From Steinernema hermaphroditum (taxonomy: Eukaryota; Nematoda; Chromadorea; Rhabditida; Steinernematidae): a stretch of DNA of 64,000 nucleotides. The stretch spans positions 2,232,001 through 2,296,000 of the forward strand of contig CM059622.1 of the NCBI GenBank assembly GCA_030435675.1, written 5' to 3'. The notes under the pieces are model-generated. The model was not told the origin of the DNA. It saw only the letters and a program-made list of their open reading frames with translations, and made no database searches. Numbering within the stretch: the first letter of the stretch is position 1; every line of letters begins with the position of its first letter. Both the position numbers and the translations under genes were made by a program. Positions 22,160 through 32,832 of this stretch are shown in pieces.

Positions 22160-24524
22160 ATGGGATTCCTCCTTAACCTTGTTTGCTTTTTAGGCTTCCT
22201 CTTAGGTGTTTTATGGGGATTTTATCTTTCGTTCATCGGATTCCTCTATTTCTTCGTGTCCGAAGCAGCGCCCCAAGCGACGCCGAAAGAAATTCCCGAT
22301 GACGTTATGCGTGAAATATCGGAAGAATGCGAGAAGAATGATTCAAACGAATCTCATGTGCTCTACAAAGGTGCGTACATCTCTTTGCAAACGTTTTCAA
22401 AATTGCCACAATTTAGGCTGGATGAATGAACTGCGGGGTCGTTACAGCTCCTTTACGTACCACGTGAATCAAGCGCAAACGGTACTTGTGCGCCTCGACG
22501 GGTCAATGCTGCGCATCTCGCGACCAGAGCGTTCAGTCTTGAAACATTCATTTCACACTGATCCCACATTCACTGAACTAGAGCCCAAACTAGTCGGTCA
22601 AAGTATTTATGACCTGAAGGACGCTAAGGTATTTGTCCATATTATGCTCAGCAATCATTACATTCTGCTCCATTTCAGGTCAGCCTACGCCCGAAACGCC
22701 TTGCGAAACGCCGTTGGTGGAGTCGCAAGTATCCCATCTACATCCGCTTGGCATCACACGAAAACATGACAACTGTTGAACGGAAGGGAAGTGTCGCCCT
22801 GTCAGGACCGTCAGCAGATCGCAGTGTCGTTGAAGTGCTAGGAGTGTCCGACACTGAAGTTGCCATAACTGACGATATCCAAGACGGTCGCGAGGTTGAT
22901 GAAGGATACGACCCGGAAGACAGTTCTGACGATGAAGCCACTGACTGTCCAACACTAATTACGCGAGCGAACTCAATGGGCGATCTAAAGACGTCCGCTT
23001 CCCTACCGGCTGATCACAGCACGCAGCGCGCCAGCTCCACCAAGATCTACTTGTTCGTTCGTTCGGCTCGCGAGAAAGAACGTTGGTTCCACAGGTACGA
23101 GCTGATATTGTCAGTACTGCATCGATAAAGGAAATCTGTTCAGGTTGCGCGAGGCGTGCAGTCAGTACCGAGCTCGTCCTACGGCAATCACCGACCCGTT
23201 TGACTTGAAGGATTCGCTGCAGTCAGCACATAGAAACCCTACTAATAAACGCACAAAAACGAAACTGGAGCGCACATTGTCACTGCCGAACGAAATGGAC
23301 GTTTCACAATGCTCCACAAACCTGGAGTACCTGCAATACATGAGCAATCATCTCCAGTTTTACCGATACCTGACAGATGTGGTGGGTACTGACAGCTCAG
23401 AGAAATCCAGGGAAGAGGGCACTGTAATCATGGACCTCGGTCGCAACAAGTGGATTCAGTCTGAGAAACCGGCGCCCAACGACATTGCCATGGCTGTGAA
23501 TCTACTGGCTACTAGGCATGTGTTGCGACCGTCTTATTTATAGAAAACACCGTCTCTTCAGGATATTTTTCGATTTTTGTCGTGACGATTACTGGTGCAA
23601 AGCAGTGCGTAATCAAATCCAAACGAAGTTGGCGACAATTCGTCTGCCATACTTCATTGAAACTCTCGAGCTATCTAGCCTTGATCTAGGAACCAAGGCG
23701 CCTCAAATTGTTGGCGTCTACGCACCAATCGTCGATCAGTGGGGAATTTGGACTGATTTTGAGGTTCGTCGTTTCTTGTTCGCCGATTCTACCGCTTTGC
23801 TCTAGATGAAGTACGAAGGTGGGATACGCCTCGTCCTTGAAACAAGAGTGAATCTCATGAAGCTCAAAAGCAGTGGCACTCGCGTTGCCTCGACAAAAAA
23901 GACAGCTCTTTTGAGTTCATCGCACCTCAATCGGTACTCTGACGAAGACATCCCAGAGTCACCGGAATCAAGTGCTGATGAAGATTTTGGGTCGAAAACG
24001 CGCGACGATCGAAATAAGTGAGCGCACATTCTGTTCGTGATCATATATTTCAACTGTTCCAGGACCATCAAGGAGAAAACGGGAAAGCGATTTTTGTCAT
24101 TCGTTGACCGATTGACACAGAGTAAATATTTCCAAGAAGCAGCTGAATTGAAACCCGTGAAGAAAGTCATGCAGGGCATTTCGTCCACACAACTGCGATT
24201 GAATGTAGAAGTTACTTCTCTGGAAGGAACCATGACGTTTAACATACCTCCCCCACCATCTGATCGTTTATGGTAAGGGACTGATATGGTAATTGCATCA
24301 TACGGCGACTGTTTAGGTACGCGTTCCGCAAACCACCACGCATTTCAATCCGTGCCATTCCTCAAGTTGGCGACCGCACTGTGGACATGAGGACCGTGAG
24401 CGATTGGATCGAAGGCAAACTGCGGATTCTTCTTGAAAAGAATTTCGTGTGCCCTAACATGGACGACATTATTGTTCCGGTTATGTCGGGTAATGATCTT
24501 CTTAGCGCTGGCTATAACACGTAG
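22160..24524 (+). CDS. tex-2: TEX2 homologue, SMP-domain lipid transfer protein
   Basis: Exons: 22160-22370, 22417-22628, 22679-23094, 23144-23515, 23562-23763, 23806-24017, 24063-24272, 24317-24524; 680 aa. It has an N-terminal hydrophobic hairpin (LVCFLGFLLGVLWGFYLSF). A PH-like region follows, marked by GQSIYDLKDAKVSLRPKRLA, RKYPIYIRLAS and TKIYLFVRSAREKERWFHR. The SMP domain comes next: IFFDFCRDDYWCKAVRNQIQ, LATIRLPYFIETLELSSLDL, MTFNIPPPPSDRLWYAFRKP and FVCPNMDDIIVPVM. TEX2 proteins sit at ER contact sites and move lipids (family knowledge). Intron 4 appears to use a GC-AG pair. An alternative first exon from an ATG at 22078 would replace only the first residues. Confidence 0.92.
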
Positions 24525-24639
24525 ATGTCGATGGAGACTAGATGATTTTTGTAAATGAAAATTGATGTACATAAAAGGTTAGCTAGCTGTGTTTCAATCG
24601 TGTTCAATGTTCGACTCACTCGATTCCCCTCCTGAACCC

Positions 24640-25510
24640 TGGAGGAATCGCCGCTGATGCTCATTTATCCCGCCCACTAGAGCTCTGGCAGAGCCGCCAC
24701 CGATTCTCGACTCACTGTTCGAATGTCGATTCGCCCGATACTTACCCGACGCGCCCTCCAGAGTCCTGGCAGAGTCGCCACCGATTCTCACTCGATTCGC
24801 CCTCCAGAGCCCTGGCGAAGTCGTCGCCCGATGCTTACCCGACGCGCCCTCCAGGGCCCTGGCGGAGTCGCAACCGATTCTCACTCGATTCGCTCTCCAG
24901 AGCCCTGGAGGAATCGTCGCCCGATGCTTACCCGACGCGCCCTCCAGGGCCCTGGCGGAGTCGCCACCGATTCTCACTCGATTCGCTCTCCAGAGCCCTG
25001 GAGGAATCGTCGCCCGATACTTACCCGACGCGCCCTCCAGAGCCCTGGCGGAGTTGGCGCTGATGCTCACTCGATTCGCCCTCCAGAACCCTGGCGAAGT
25101 CGTCGCCCGATGCTTACCCGACGCGCCCTCCAGGGCCCTGGCGGAGTCGCCACCGATTCTCACTCGATTCGCTCTCCAGAGCCCTGGAGGAATCGTCGCC
25201 CGATACTTACCCGACGCGCCCTCCAGAGCCCTGGCGGAGTTGGCGCTGATGCTCACTCGATTCGCCCTCCAGAACCCTGGCGAAGTCGTCGCCCGATGCT
25301 TACCCGACGCGCCCTCCAGGGCCCTGGCGGAGTCGCCACCGATTCTCACTCGATTCGCTCTCCAGAGCCCTGGAGGAATCGTCGCCCGATACTTACCCGA
25401 CGCGCCCTCCAGAGCCCTGGCGAAGCCGCCACCGATGCTCGCTCCACTCCCCTTCTTGAGCCTTGGCGGAGTTGGCGCCGATGCTCACTCGACTTGCCCT
25501 CTACAGTAGA
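24640..25510. repeat. 93-bp minisatellite made of two half units
   Basis: About nine tandem units lie just downstream of tex-2. Each unit consists of two related halves of about 46 bp, both containing CCCTCCAGAGCCCTGG; one half has TTACCCGACGCG, the other TCACTCGATTCG. Because 93 is divisible by three and stops are rare, long repetitive ORFs of 280 and 251 codons appear on opposite strands; these are by-products. Confidence 0.93.
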
Positions 25511-26259
25511 GATTGGTCGATTCCGCGAGTCGGCGCGGGGAGCAGGTCCCAGGACGATGTCCTGATGTTGCAGACAGTCTGCACGGCTCATTTGGGTCAT
25601 TCTCGAGGATCACTGCGCCACTAGCGGTTGGATTGCTTTCGTTCTTATTGTCCGCTGAAAAACGTGTACTTCGCACCGCTCAGAGTGTTTTGGTGTCCGG
25701 AAAGTTGTGGACTTCGTGCTTCTTGTTTTTCGGTAATTTTTTATTCACAGCTCCCGTGATGTGTTCGCATTCTCAAATCTTCTACATGATTGAGCTGGAA
25801 CGCTTTAAGCACTGAGTGACCTACACGTGAAGGGTGTCGGAACATGTGCAACCCTCAGAATTTTGCAAAACTGAGCTGGTTAGTGCTGTAGTGCATCCCG
25901 AATTCGAAATATTCCAGGTGATTCATTCAAACCCACCTTTTGGATAAGTTTAGGGTTAAATGAGATGGGGCATCTTGAAGAATTTCGTAGCGATTTTTGC
26001 TGTTTGCGCTGCTACACGGATTGCATTTCCGATGAATATGCCATTGTCTTTCACAATGTGTTGCGCTCTACCGGGAGACATATTTTGCACAAATATTGAA
26101 CAACCTATGCATGACGCCTAATTTTCTCAGCACGAATCTTGCATATAACACAATGCGCGAACGCGGAAACGAACGGTCTGACACAACGCTTCGTCGTATT
26201 GTATCACGTCGCGTTGTTTTCGTATGGCGCCAAATCACAATTTTCAGATTGAGATCGCG
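25511..26259. other. Region upstream of sas-6
   Basis: About 750 bp with no convincing exon. A splice-leader-type acceptor TTTTCAG ends at 26247, twelve bases before the sas-6 ATG. Confidence 0.4.
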
Positions 26260-27705
26260 ATGCAGCGCCTAAGGATGCTATTCGACGAGGTCATCGCTGT
26301 CCAACTGAGCGATAGCAAACGGCGAAGCGTGGGAAATGAGCTTACTTCCGTGTACGTCAGGTGAGCAAGCATTTCTGACGTGTTCCTTCTTTATCTTGCA
26401 CTGTTAAGGCAAATCGACTTCCGCCTGCAGATGTACGAGCAATCAAGCGGGGCTGAGAAAGAAATAGTCGTAGACCTATCTGAAGAAGGAGAGCCGCGGT
26501 CCGTGTACAGAATCAAAATAAGCGAAAACTGCTTCAAGAAGATCGCTGCTGAACAACGGATTCGCACAAGCTTTGACAACTTCCCGGAGATCATCACATC
26601 GTTTGCTTGTCAAGCAAACGAGAAGGCGAGCAGCTGCTTCTTCAGCTGCTGTTTCCCTACAAATGGACAGAAAAAATCCGTTCAGTAAGAGTGCGATTTC
26701 AGATCTGCTGTACAGTTAACATTCAGGTTCGAGCTGACGCAGCACGACCAGTTCAGATCGTCCTCTATCTTGACGCTATCTCTTGACCGGCTCCAGGGCG
26801 AAGACCTGATTGAGTATCTCGCACAAGTTATCAAGGTATATTCAAAGAAATTCGTCGCTACGTTTGACGGCTAATTGTTTCAGAAAGAGCTGAAAGAAAT
26901 CAAGGACGCGAACAGAGATCTCAAGAAGGCGTGTAGAAATTTTTGTTGTCAATGTGGCTTATGATTGCTATTCAGGAAAATCATGATCTGATCGCCGATG
27001 TGATCAAATACAAACAGGAAAAAGAAGCCGCTGTTGAGCAACTACGAAATGGCCAAGTGGAAGACTGCGACGTCGAAAATCTTATGTACGAACTGCAGGT
27101 GTGCATCCGATGAAAAAGTATATCCTACCAGGTGGTTTAGAAGCACCGTGATGATAAAGGGGACTATGAGAAGGAACTCGATGAACGCATGAAAGAAATA
27201 GACGTGCTTAATGAAGCGAATGACGAACTGCTTCGGGAAGCCGAGAAGCTCTTCGATGAAAATGAGGAGCTGACTAAGGAAAAGCAGTGCATAGAGGAAA
27301 AATTTGTATGTGTAGTACACTTCTTTTTGGATCTTACCAAACGTCTCTTGTAGGAGGATCTAAAGGAAACGTACGAGGAGCTGAAGGGAACGCACGAGGA
27401 GCTGAAGAAGGGTTATGAAGAAGTCTACGAGACATACAGCAACGTACTTACAAACGAGGAAAAGCTTGCTTCGACTTTGAGAAGGGTCGCCGAGGATAAG
27501 TATCACCTTTCTGAGGAGGTATATTCTTCGGGTTTTTGGCGATGTGACGTTACGTTTGGTTCAGAACAAGCAACTACAAACGGAGAACCAAAGACTCAGC
27601 GCGAAGTGTGACGATCTGAGGAAAAGATTCCAGACAATTGCCGCCTCCTTGAATGCAAAAGGAAGGGCGCCCGCACCGAAGCCTGCCAATATTACGCCAC
27701 AATGA
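26260..27705 (+). CDS. sas-6: SAS-6-like centriole cartwheel protein
   Basis: Exons: 26260-26360, 26409-26684, 26727-26835, 26884-26928, 26976-27098, 27141-27305, 27354-27518, 27565-27705; 374 aa. The N-terminal globular head is marked by SVYRIKISENCFKKIAAEQR, SFDNFPEIITSF and QHDQFRSSSILTLSLDRLQG. EDLIEYLAQVIKKELKEIK leads into a long coiled coil (about residues 165-350), and the tail is KGRAPAPKPANITPQ. This is the layout of SAS-6, which oligomerises into the nine-fold cartwheel that templates centrioles (family knowledge). Odd points are a Cys-rich insertion (SSCFFSCCF) in the head and an intron after codon KK with a GC donor. It is shorter than the 492-aa C. elegans protein. Confidence 0.82.
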
Positions 27706-28341
27706 TATTGTATATGTACTAAGTAAATTGCATTGACTAACGTGGCTGTTTTGTCTGGCATTCTGGTTTGCAGTGGTGACTGGAGGCTGGGATCCGAAGT
27801 GTTTCTTCTTTCGTATTGATCTCGACTGCTGCAAGCAACAGCGACTGCTCCGGAATGATCAAAAAGTGACTGTGCGGGCGCAGCTAATGACATAGAGACG
27901 CAGATCTGCGTCTGTCATCTGCATGCCCTGGAGAAGTTCACAACCGCTGAATGCTTTCACATTTTGCAAAATGATCATGGAATGTGAAGTTCGAAACAAA
28001 AGCAACTGATGATCATGAGCCAAAGCTCACTCTCGGCGCGATTTCCCTGCTTTGTGCACGACGAAATGGTAGACACTTCGACAATCCGATCTTTCCGCGT
28101 GCACGGTTCTTCTTCTCCTTCCGTTCGCAGAATCTTCTGATTCTTGTGGATTCTGAGCTCTTCTGCAGTTTACGTGTCTGCAGACTGTACACCAGCTGTT
28201 TGTTAGTCATAGTCATTTGTTTTTACAATCGACCGATCCGTGCGACTCCAGCGATGCGCAGCCATTGCACGCCCTCCGTTTGAAACGTTCAGCTTTCGGA
28301 TTTTCCGTGTTTTATTTGGTGCCCACAGTCGATTCTTGCAG
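27706..28341. other. sas-6 to ndufb10 spacer
   Basis: About 640 bp on the same strand; too long for a classical operon spacer. CTTGCAG ends directly at 28341, before the ndufb10 ATG, and could be a trans-splice acceptor. Nothing coding was recognised. Confidence 0.4.
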
Positions 28342-29215
28342 ATGAGCGCGTCTCCGGAAACCACGGACGGAGCGCAGAAGGAGCAAACGCTCACTGCCGC
28401 CCAGCTGCGCCGCCTGCAAGACCGCAAGGAATGGGATGCCTTCTGGCAAATCAGAAAAATCGAGGCGCAAGGCAAGATCTTGGACACCTTCCAGTACTAC
28501 GGACACCGGCTGATGGACTGGCCCGCCACTTGGGTGCGAGAGAACATCGTCGAACCTCTGCACGACCGCAAGAAGCTCCCCTATTACCACCGCAAACTGA
28601 ATCGCGTGCCAACCATCGACGAGTGTGGTGTGAATGACCGCGTGAGTTCGAGAGAGGAGAGTTTACGGTTTTAATCGGGCGCCGTTTCAGGCATGCTTTT
28701 TCGAAGCCAACGAGCAATACCGCCTCGACAAGCTGGTCGACGCGTACATCCTGCAGATCCTTCGCCAACGTGCCGACCGGTGCATGAACTACCACAACCC
28801 GTACTTCAAGCCATGCGTTCCCGTCATCGAAGATCTTGAAGAGAGCGAGCTGAACTTCTTCATCAAGTACGGAGAGCTGGGTTCTGAGGCCGATGTCCGC
28901 GATGTGTACATGAAGCAGAAGCATCGCATGGTCTGGGAGCGCCGCCACCCCGAGATCATGGAAGAACGCGAACGCGCCTACAAAGAGCACAAGGAGCGAA
29001 TCGCGAACGGCGAATTCGACTACTCGTTCTGGAAGAAGGGAATGTTCTTCCAGGACAAGAAGAATTACGAACCCCCGTACGAATTCTATCTTTCGAAGTC
29101 GACGATGGAAGGCGACAAGCCGCTGTCCAAGGATTGGGACTACTACAAAAAGGTCGCCCAAGATCCAGAGTTCGACAAGGCGCAGGGAAAATCGTCAGAC
29201 TACAAGATGTTCTGA
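28342..29215 (+). CDS. NADH dehydrogenase 1 beta subcomplex subunit 10 (complex I)
   Basis: Two exons, 28342-28641 and 28691-29215, give 274 aa. It matches the NDUFB10/PDSW family: WVRENIVEPLHDRKKLPYYH, RKLNRVPTIDECGVND, CFFEANEQYRLDKLVDAYIL and paired cysteines CMNYHNPYFKPC, as in the intermembrane-space cysteine pairs of this subunit. It is longer than the mammalian protein (172 aa) because of a charged C-terminal extension (MVWERRHPEIMEERERAYKE through WDYYKKVAQDPEFD). It is an accessory subunit of the complex I membrane arm. The start is set at MSASPETT, directly after a splice acceptor. Confidence 0.88.
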
Positions 29216-30368
29216 TCTAGCTGTTGCTGTTTAGTACGTATTCGTGTCCATTTTAGGATAAAGAAGGTGTTTTTATGCGATGACCATATTGTGTAAGGCT
29301 TCAGGTGGCCTGAGAATTGACCGAAGACGACCTGTGTTGATGTCCAAGCGAAACACTATCTAACAGACGAATGGATTTTGCAGAAGTGCCCGATGCTTGG
29401 TCAGTGTATATGGAGTGACTGCTTTCGCCTGAGTGAGGGGAGTGCCTGAGTACGTTGTGCGGATGGCTTCGAGGCAAAGGGCACACTTCTGTAGTCACTG
29501 ATGACTGCAGAATCACTCATCGTGGAGCGGTCGGCCTTCGCTGTGGTCGTAGAGGCGATCAGATCTGGCACCCTTCAGTTCTACAGGCGTTTCCCTCTAG
29601 CGGCGGTGGAGTGTGCGGCGGACGCTACGGAAGCTCTTCTACCGGCAGGTAGCGTCGTTTCCAAAGAGCTCTGTAGGTCGCCTTCTCGACTCCTTTCGGC
29701 CCCCCTGACGCCGATCCTCTTGACGAACAGAAGCTACTGCACCTGAAGGTGTTGGTCGTCTTCTATGACGGCGCCCCATGCCCTCTACTGCCCGACAGTC
29801 TTCGGCGTCTGCGGGTTAATCAGCGAGGCTGATGCCGGGAGGGTTACGGGTATGGAAGCGACGATCGTTTGCTATTGGCGCTAAATCTCCTCGAAGGGAC
29901 GATTCTTCTAAGACTTCTGAACGCTTCGAAGCACTTCCTATTCATCACTTACGTCCCTTCGCCGCCTCGGCGCTCCTCCCGCTCCTCGGCCGGACGGACC
30001 GTCCAGAGAGAGAGAGAGACTGTGAGATTAGCAGGAATCTGCTTCGCGGCGCCGGAATCCTTCCAATGTTCTCCTTCGACCACTATTTTGGAATCACTTC
30101 CAATTCCGCGGACTTTACTCTTTCAAAAAGCTGCCGGAGACGATTAACAAAGATCTGTTAGCACGTAACGTTTCAACATCCCCTAGGACAGACGCCTTCG
30201 TGCGTGAATATGGTGGGCGCAGGGCAACGGCGGTGGTGGCTCACCACTTCCCACCAAATATCAAGCAGATCTTCCAGCTATCAGTCTTCGACATTTTATT
30301 TCGCAACTAAAACTCTTAGATATCATTACAATACAAATGCACAACCCGTATTATAGATCCAAATACGA
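29216..30368. other. Convergent intergenic region, nothing recognised
   Basis: 1.15 kb between two convergent genes. Short GC-rich frames exist at 29500-29750 and 29830-30160, but they overlap in competing frames, lack splice context and resemble no family I know. Confidence 0.4.
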
Positions 30369-31723
30369 TTAACCTACGTGAACATCTACACAGTCGTTCT
30401 TCTCCATCTCATAGTCGTTCGGGGTATCAGTGTCCGCAACCCGTTCATTGTCGAAGATAAGGAAACATCTTGAGGCATCCAGTTTTTGTTCCTTGCAGAA
30501 ATCTGCCTTGATTTTCCCGAATGTATCGGCCTAAATCTCATCATTTGAATGCTGACGAAAGAATTGCTACCGGGTCTATTAGCACTTTGAACGGTTTGTG
30601 CCTGTCTTTAATCTGGAATTTGATCTGAATCCGGCCGTCATCCACGCTGTCTGCACACGGTTCATCAGATGCGGCCTTCGGTTTTTGCTTTTGGGCCAAA
30701 AAGAAGGAGACGTGGGATGACTGCCGAATACGAACTGTGTGCACTTGACTCAAATTCCAGCCTAGTTCAATGGGTGTTTTCTCTGGATCAATAGGGTCCA
30801 AGTCTTCTGTGAAGAAATAGAGATATGGCAGTGTCGGGTCCAGTTTATTTTTGAACTTCTCTCGGATGTCGTTCACCTTAACATCCTGTAAATACAAACT
30901 GTCATTCACATGTCTGCAAGCTAGCGTGGCTTACCGCTGGATAGAAAAAGGACGCTATTGACTTGTCTGACAAGTCCTTAACCAAATAGCGAACTTCCAA
31001 GATATCGCCATCTCCGACGGTCATCATGTCCTCCTCTTCCGGCTCCCTGAAATTGACAGTTTTACGGGAGTCCAAATGAATGTTAACTGACGGCGAAAAC
31101 GAGCGGACATTATTCATTGTGCCGCTCAGGACGCAAATCTCGTCGTCAGAGTCTTGCGGCTTGCTTGGTGATATCTTCTTCCTCGCCGGACTCTTACAAG
31201 TGGCGTTTTCAACGCTACATTCAACGCTGGAGGTGGTGCTGTCCAACTCATTCTGTCTTTTACGGTTTCGAGCGCTGCGTCGAAGCGTTCGCTTCGAGTC
31301 TTCATCGCTGCTTGATGAAGTCGGCGACATTGGTTCTGGAGCTTTCTCAATCTGTGCCGCTTTCGCCATGTTTCGCCGTTTCTTCATGCGGATTCGCTCG
31401 ATCGCAGTTAGTGACTTGCCACTTTCGTCATTGGAGGTGTCACTGTCTTCGCTATCCGTTTTTATACGGTCGTTCAGCACCTTCTCCTTGTCGAGAATAT
31501 CGTCCAGATCTAAAGAGAATGATTTGTGGCATTTTCCAAATCCGTAGAATATAATTAAAGCCACTAGTTAGGCAAAAACTGCGGTTGTAGCGACAATAAA
31601 AATCAACTTACCACAAGAGAAGTCATCAGTGGTAAGTGTTTGTTTCTCATTGCTTGCCTTCTTTTTCTGTTTGCGCATTAGCGCCTTTACGTTGAACGCA
31701 TCGTCTTCGTCCGAACTGCTCAT
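30369..31723 (-). CDS. Rad60/Esc2/NIP45-type SUMO-like domain protein
   Basis: Complement exons: 31612-31723, 30935-31509, 30571-30885, 30369-30530; 387 aa. The N-terminal half is acidic/Ser-rich and basic (AKAAQIEKAPEPMSPTSSSS, RRSARNRKRQNELD). Two ubiquitin-like folds follow: the first around VRYLVKDLSDKSIASFFYPA to VHTVRIRQSS, the second around IQIKFQIKDRHKPFKVLIDP, ADTFGKIKADFC, CFLIFDNERV and DVHVG at the very end. This order (disordered region then SLD1 and SLD2) is that of Rad60/Esc2/NIP45 proteins, SUMO mimics in genome stability (family knowledge). The start is supported by AATTTTCAG 18 nt upstream (ending at 31742). Confidence 0.8.
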
Positions 31724-32086
31724 AGTGGTCGGCGCAACTTTCTGAAAATTATGCCGAATTAGTACGTGGAACGTCCGAAAGCAAACAATGTCACAAGTGC
31801 GATCACACGACCGAAAGCGTCGTCTTTATACGAGTAGAACAAGCGCTTCATGTTGTGGATGGTCGCGCGCTAGACAGTGATCGCTAGACAAAGACAAAAG
31901 TTATAGGAAGCAAATGTTTAAAGGTGAACCACTCTCCGTAACCCCAAATAAGGTGTTAGCGTTGCAAAGACAGACTAGACAAGTTAGACCCTGGCCGTCC
32001 ACGGACACGTCCACTTCACTTGCTAGTCGAGCCAGTGGACAGTCGGTCATCAGTTTCGCGATTCTTTGCCGGAACCTCATCGGGCA
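31724..32086. other. Divergent promoter region
   Basis: About 360 bp between the SUMO-like gene (-) and the Lys-rich gene (+). It contains GCTAGACA repeats around 31870-31895; otherwise nothing was recognised. Confidence 0.4.
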
Positions 32087-32692
32087 ATGATCATCGCGGT
32101 CATACTCGCCCAGACGTTCGTCGCCGTCCTCGCCCTCATCTCCTGTGCCAAGAAGAAGGCCCCGCGCCTCGACAGTGTCAGCACTCCCGCGGCGAAGGGA
32201 ACTCCATGCAACGAAGCTCCCGAGAAGAAACAGGAGAAGGGCGCAGAAGTGCCGAAGGAACCTGCGGCAACGAAAATGGCTAAAGCTGCGGAACCGTCGA
32301 AAGAAGCAGAGGTGAAAGGGAAATCAGAGGAAGACGCCATCAAAAGCACCGACGATCTGAAATCCAAGTCTCGTAAGAGCGAACGCAAAGCAGGCGGTGG
32401 AAAGATGGAGTCACAAGTAAGAAAATGATTGCGAACGCGATACATACAAACGATGGGCATATTTCAGTCATCAGGAACGGAACTCATCTCGATTGAGAGT
32501 AATGTGAAAGGAGGCGAAAAGTCACGGCGAGCGAATGCGAATAAATCGAAGAAAGAGCAAGTACCGAAAGCCGTCTTATCGGAGGAAGTTCCTCAGGGCG
32601 GCGACAACGACAAGAGAATCCAAAAAGATGGTGGCGTTACCGTAGACAAGAACGGATGTCCGATCTCAAAGTTCGCTGCGCCAAAGTACTGA
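32087..32692 (+). CDS. Lys-rich secreted or membrane-anchored protein, paralogue of 14223-14956
   Basis: Two exons, 32087-32416 and 32468-32692, give 184 aa. It starts with a hydrophobic segment (MIIAVILAQTFVAVLALISC), a likely signal peptide or anchor. A Lys/Glu/Ala-rich, low-complexity body follows (AAKGTPCNEAPEKKQEKGAE). The C-terminus NDKRIQKDGGVTVDKNG ... SKFAAPKY matches the C-terminus of the gene at 14223 (NDKKIQKDGGICVDKDGN ... FAAPK). Both have the split exon layout and a single intron. The middle is not repeat-built as in the paralogue. No function is known to me. Confidence 0.78.
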
Positions 32693-32832
32693 GTAAAGAT
32701 TTTATCAACATATCTGCATAGACAAATGTAAATACGAACCAGCGTCATAACGCTTTATTGACTGGGACAATCAGAGCTAAAACAATAGACACGTTAAAGC
32801 TTTGGATATGACATTGTCGGTGTTAGTGAACC

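Noticed and set aside
24594..25565. Long ORFs of 251 and 280 codons on opposite strands
   Set aside because: They are by-products of a 93-bp tandem repeat without stops; no start context, splice sites or non-repetitive domain.
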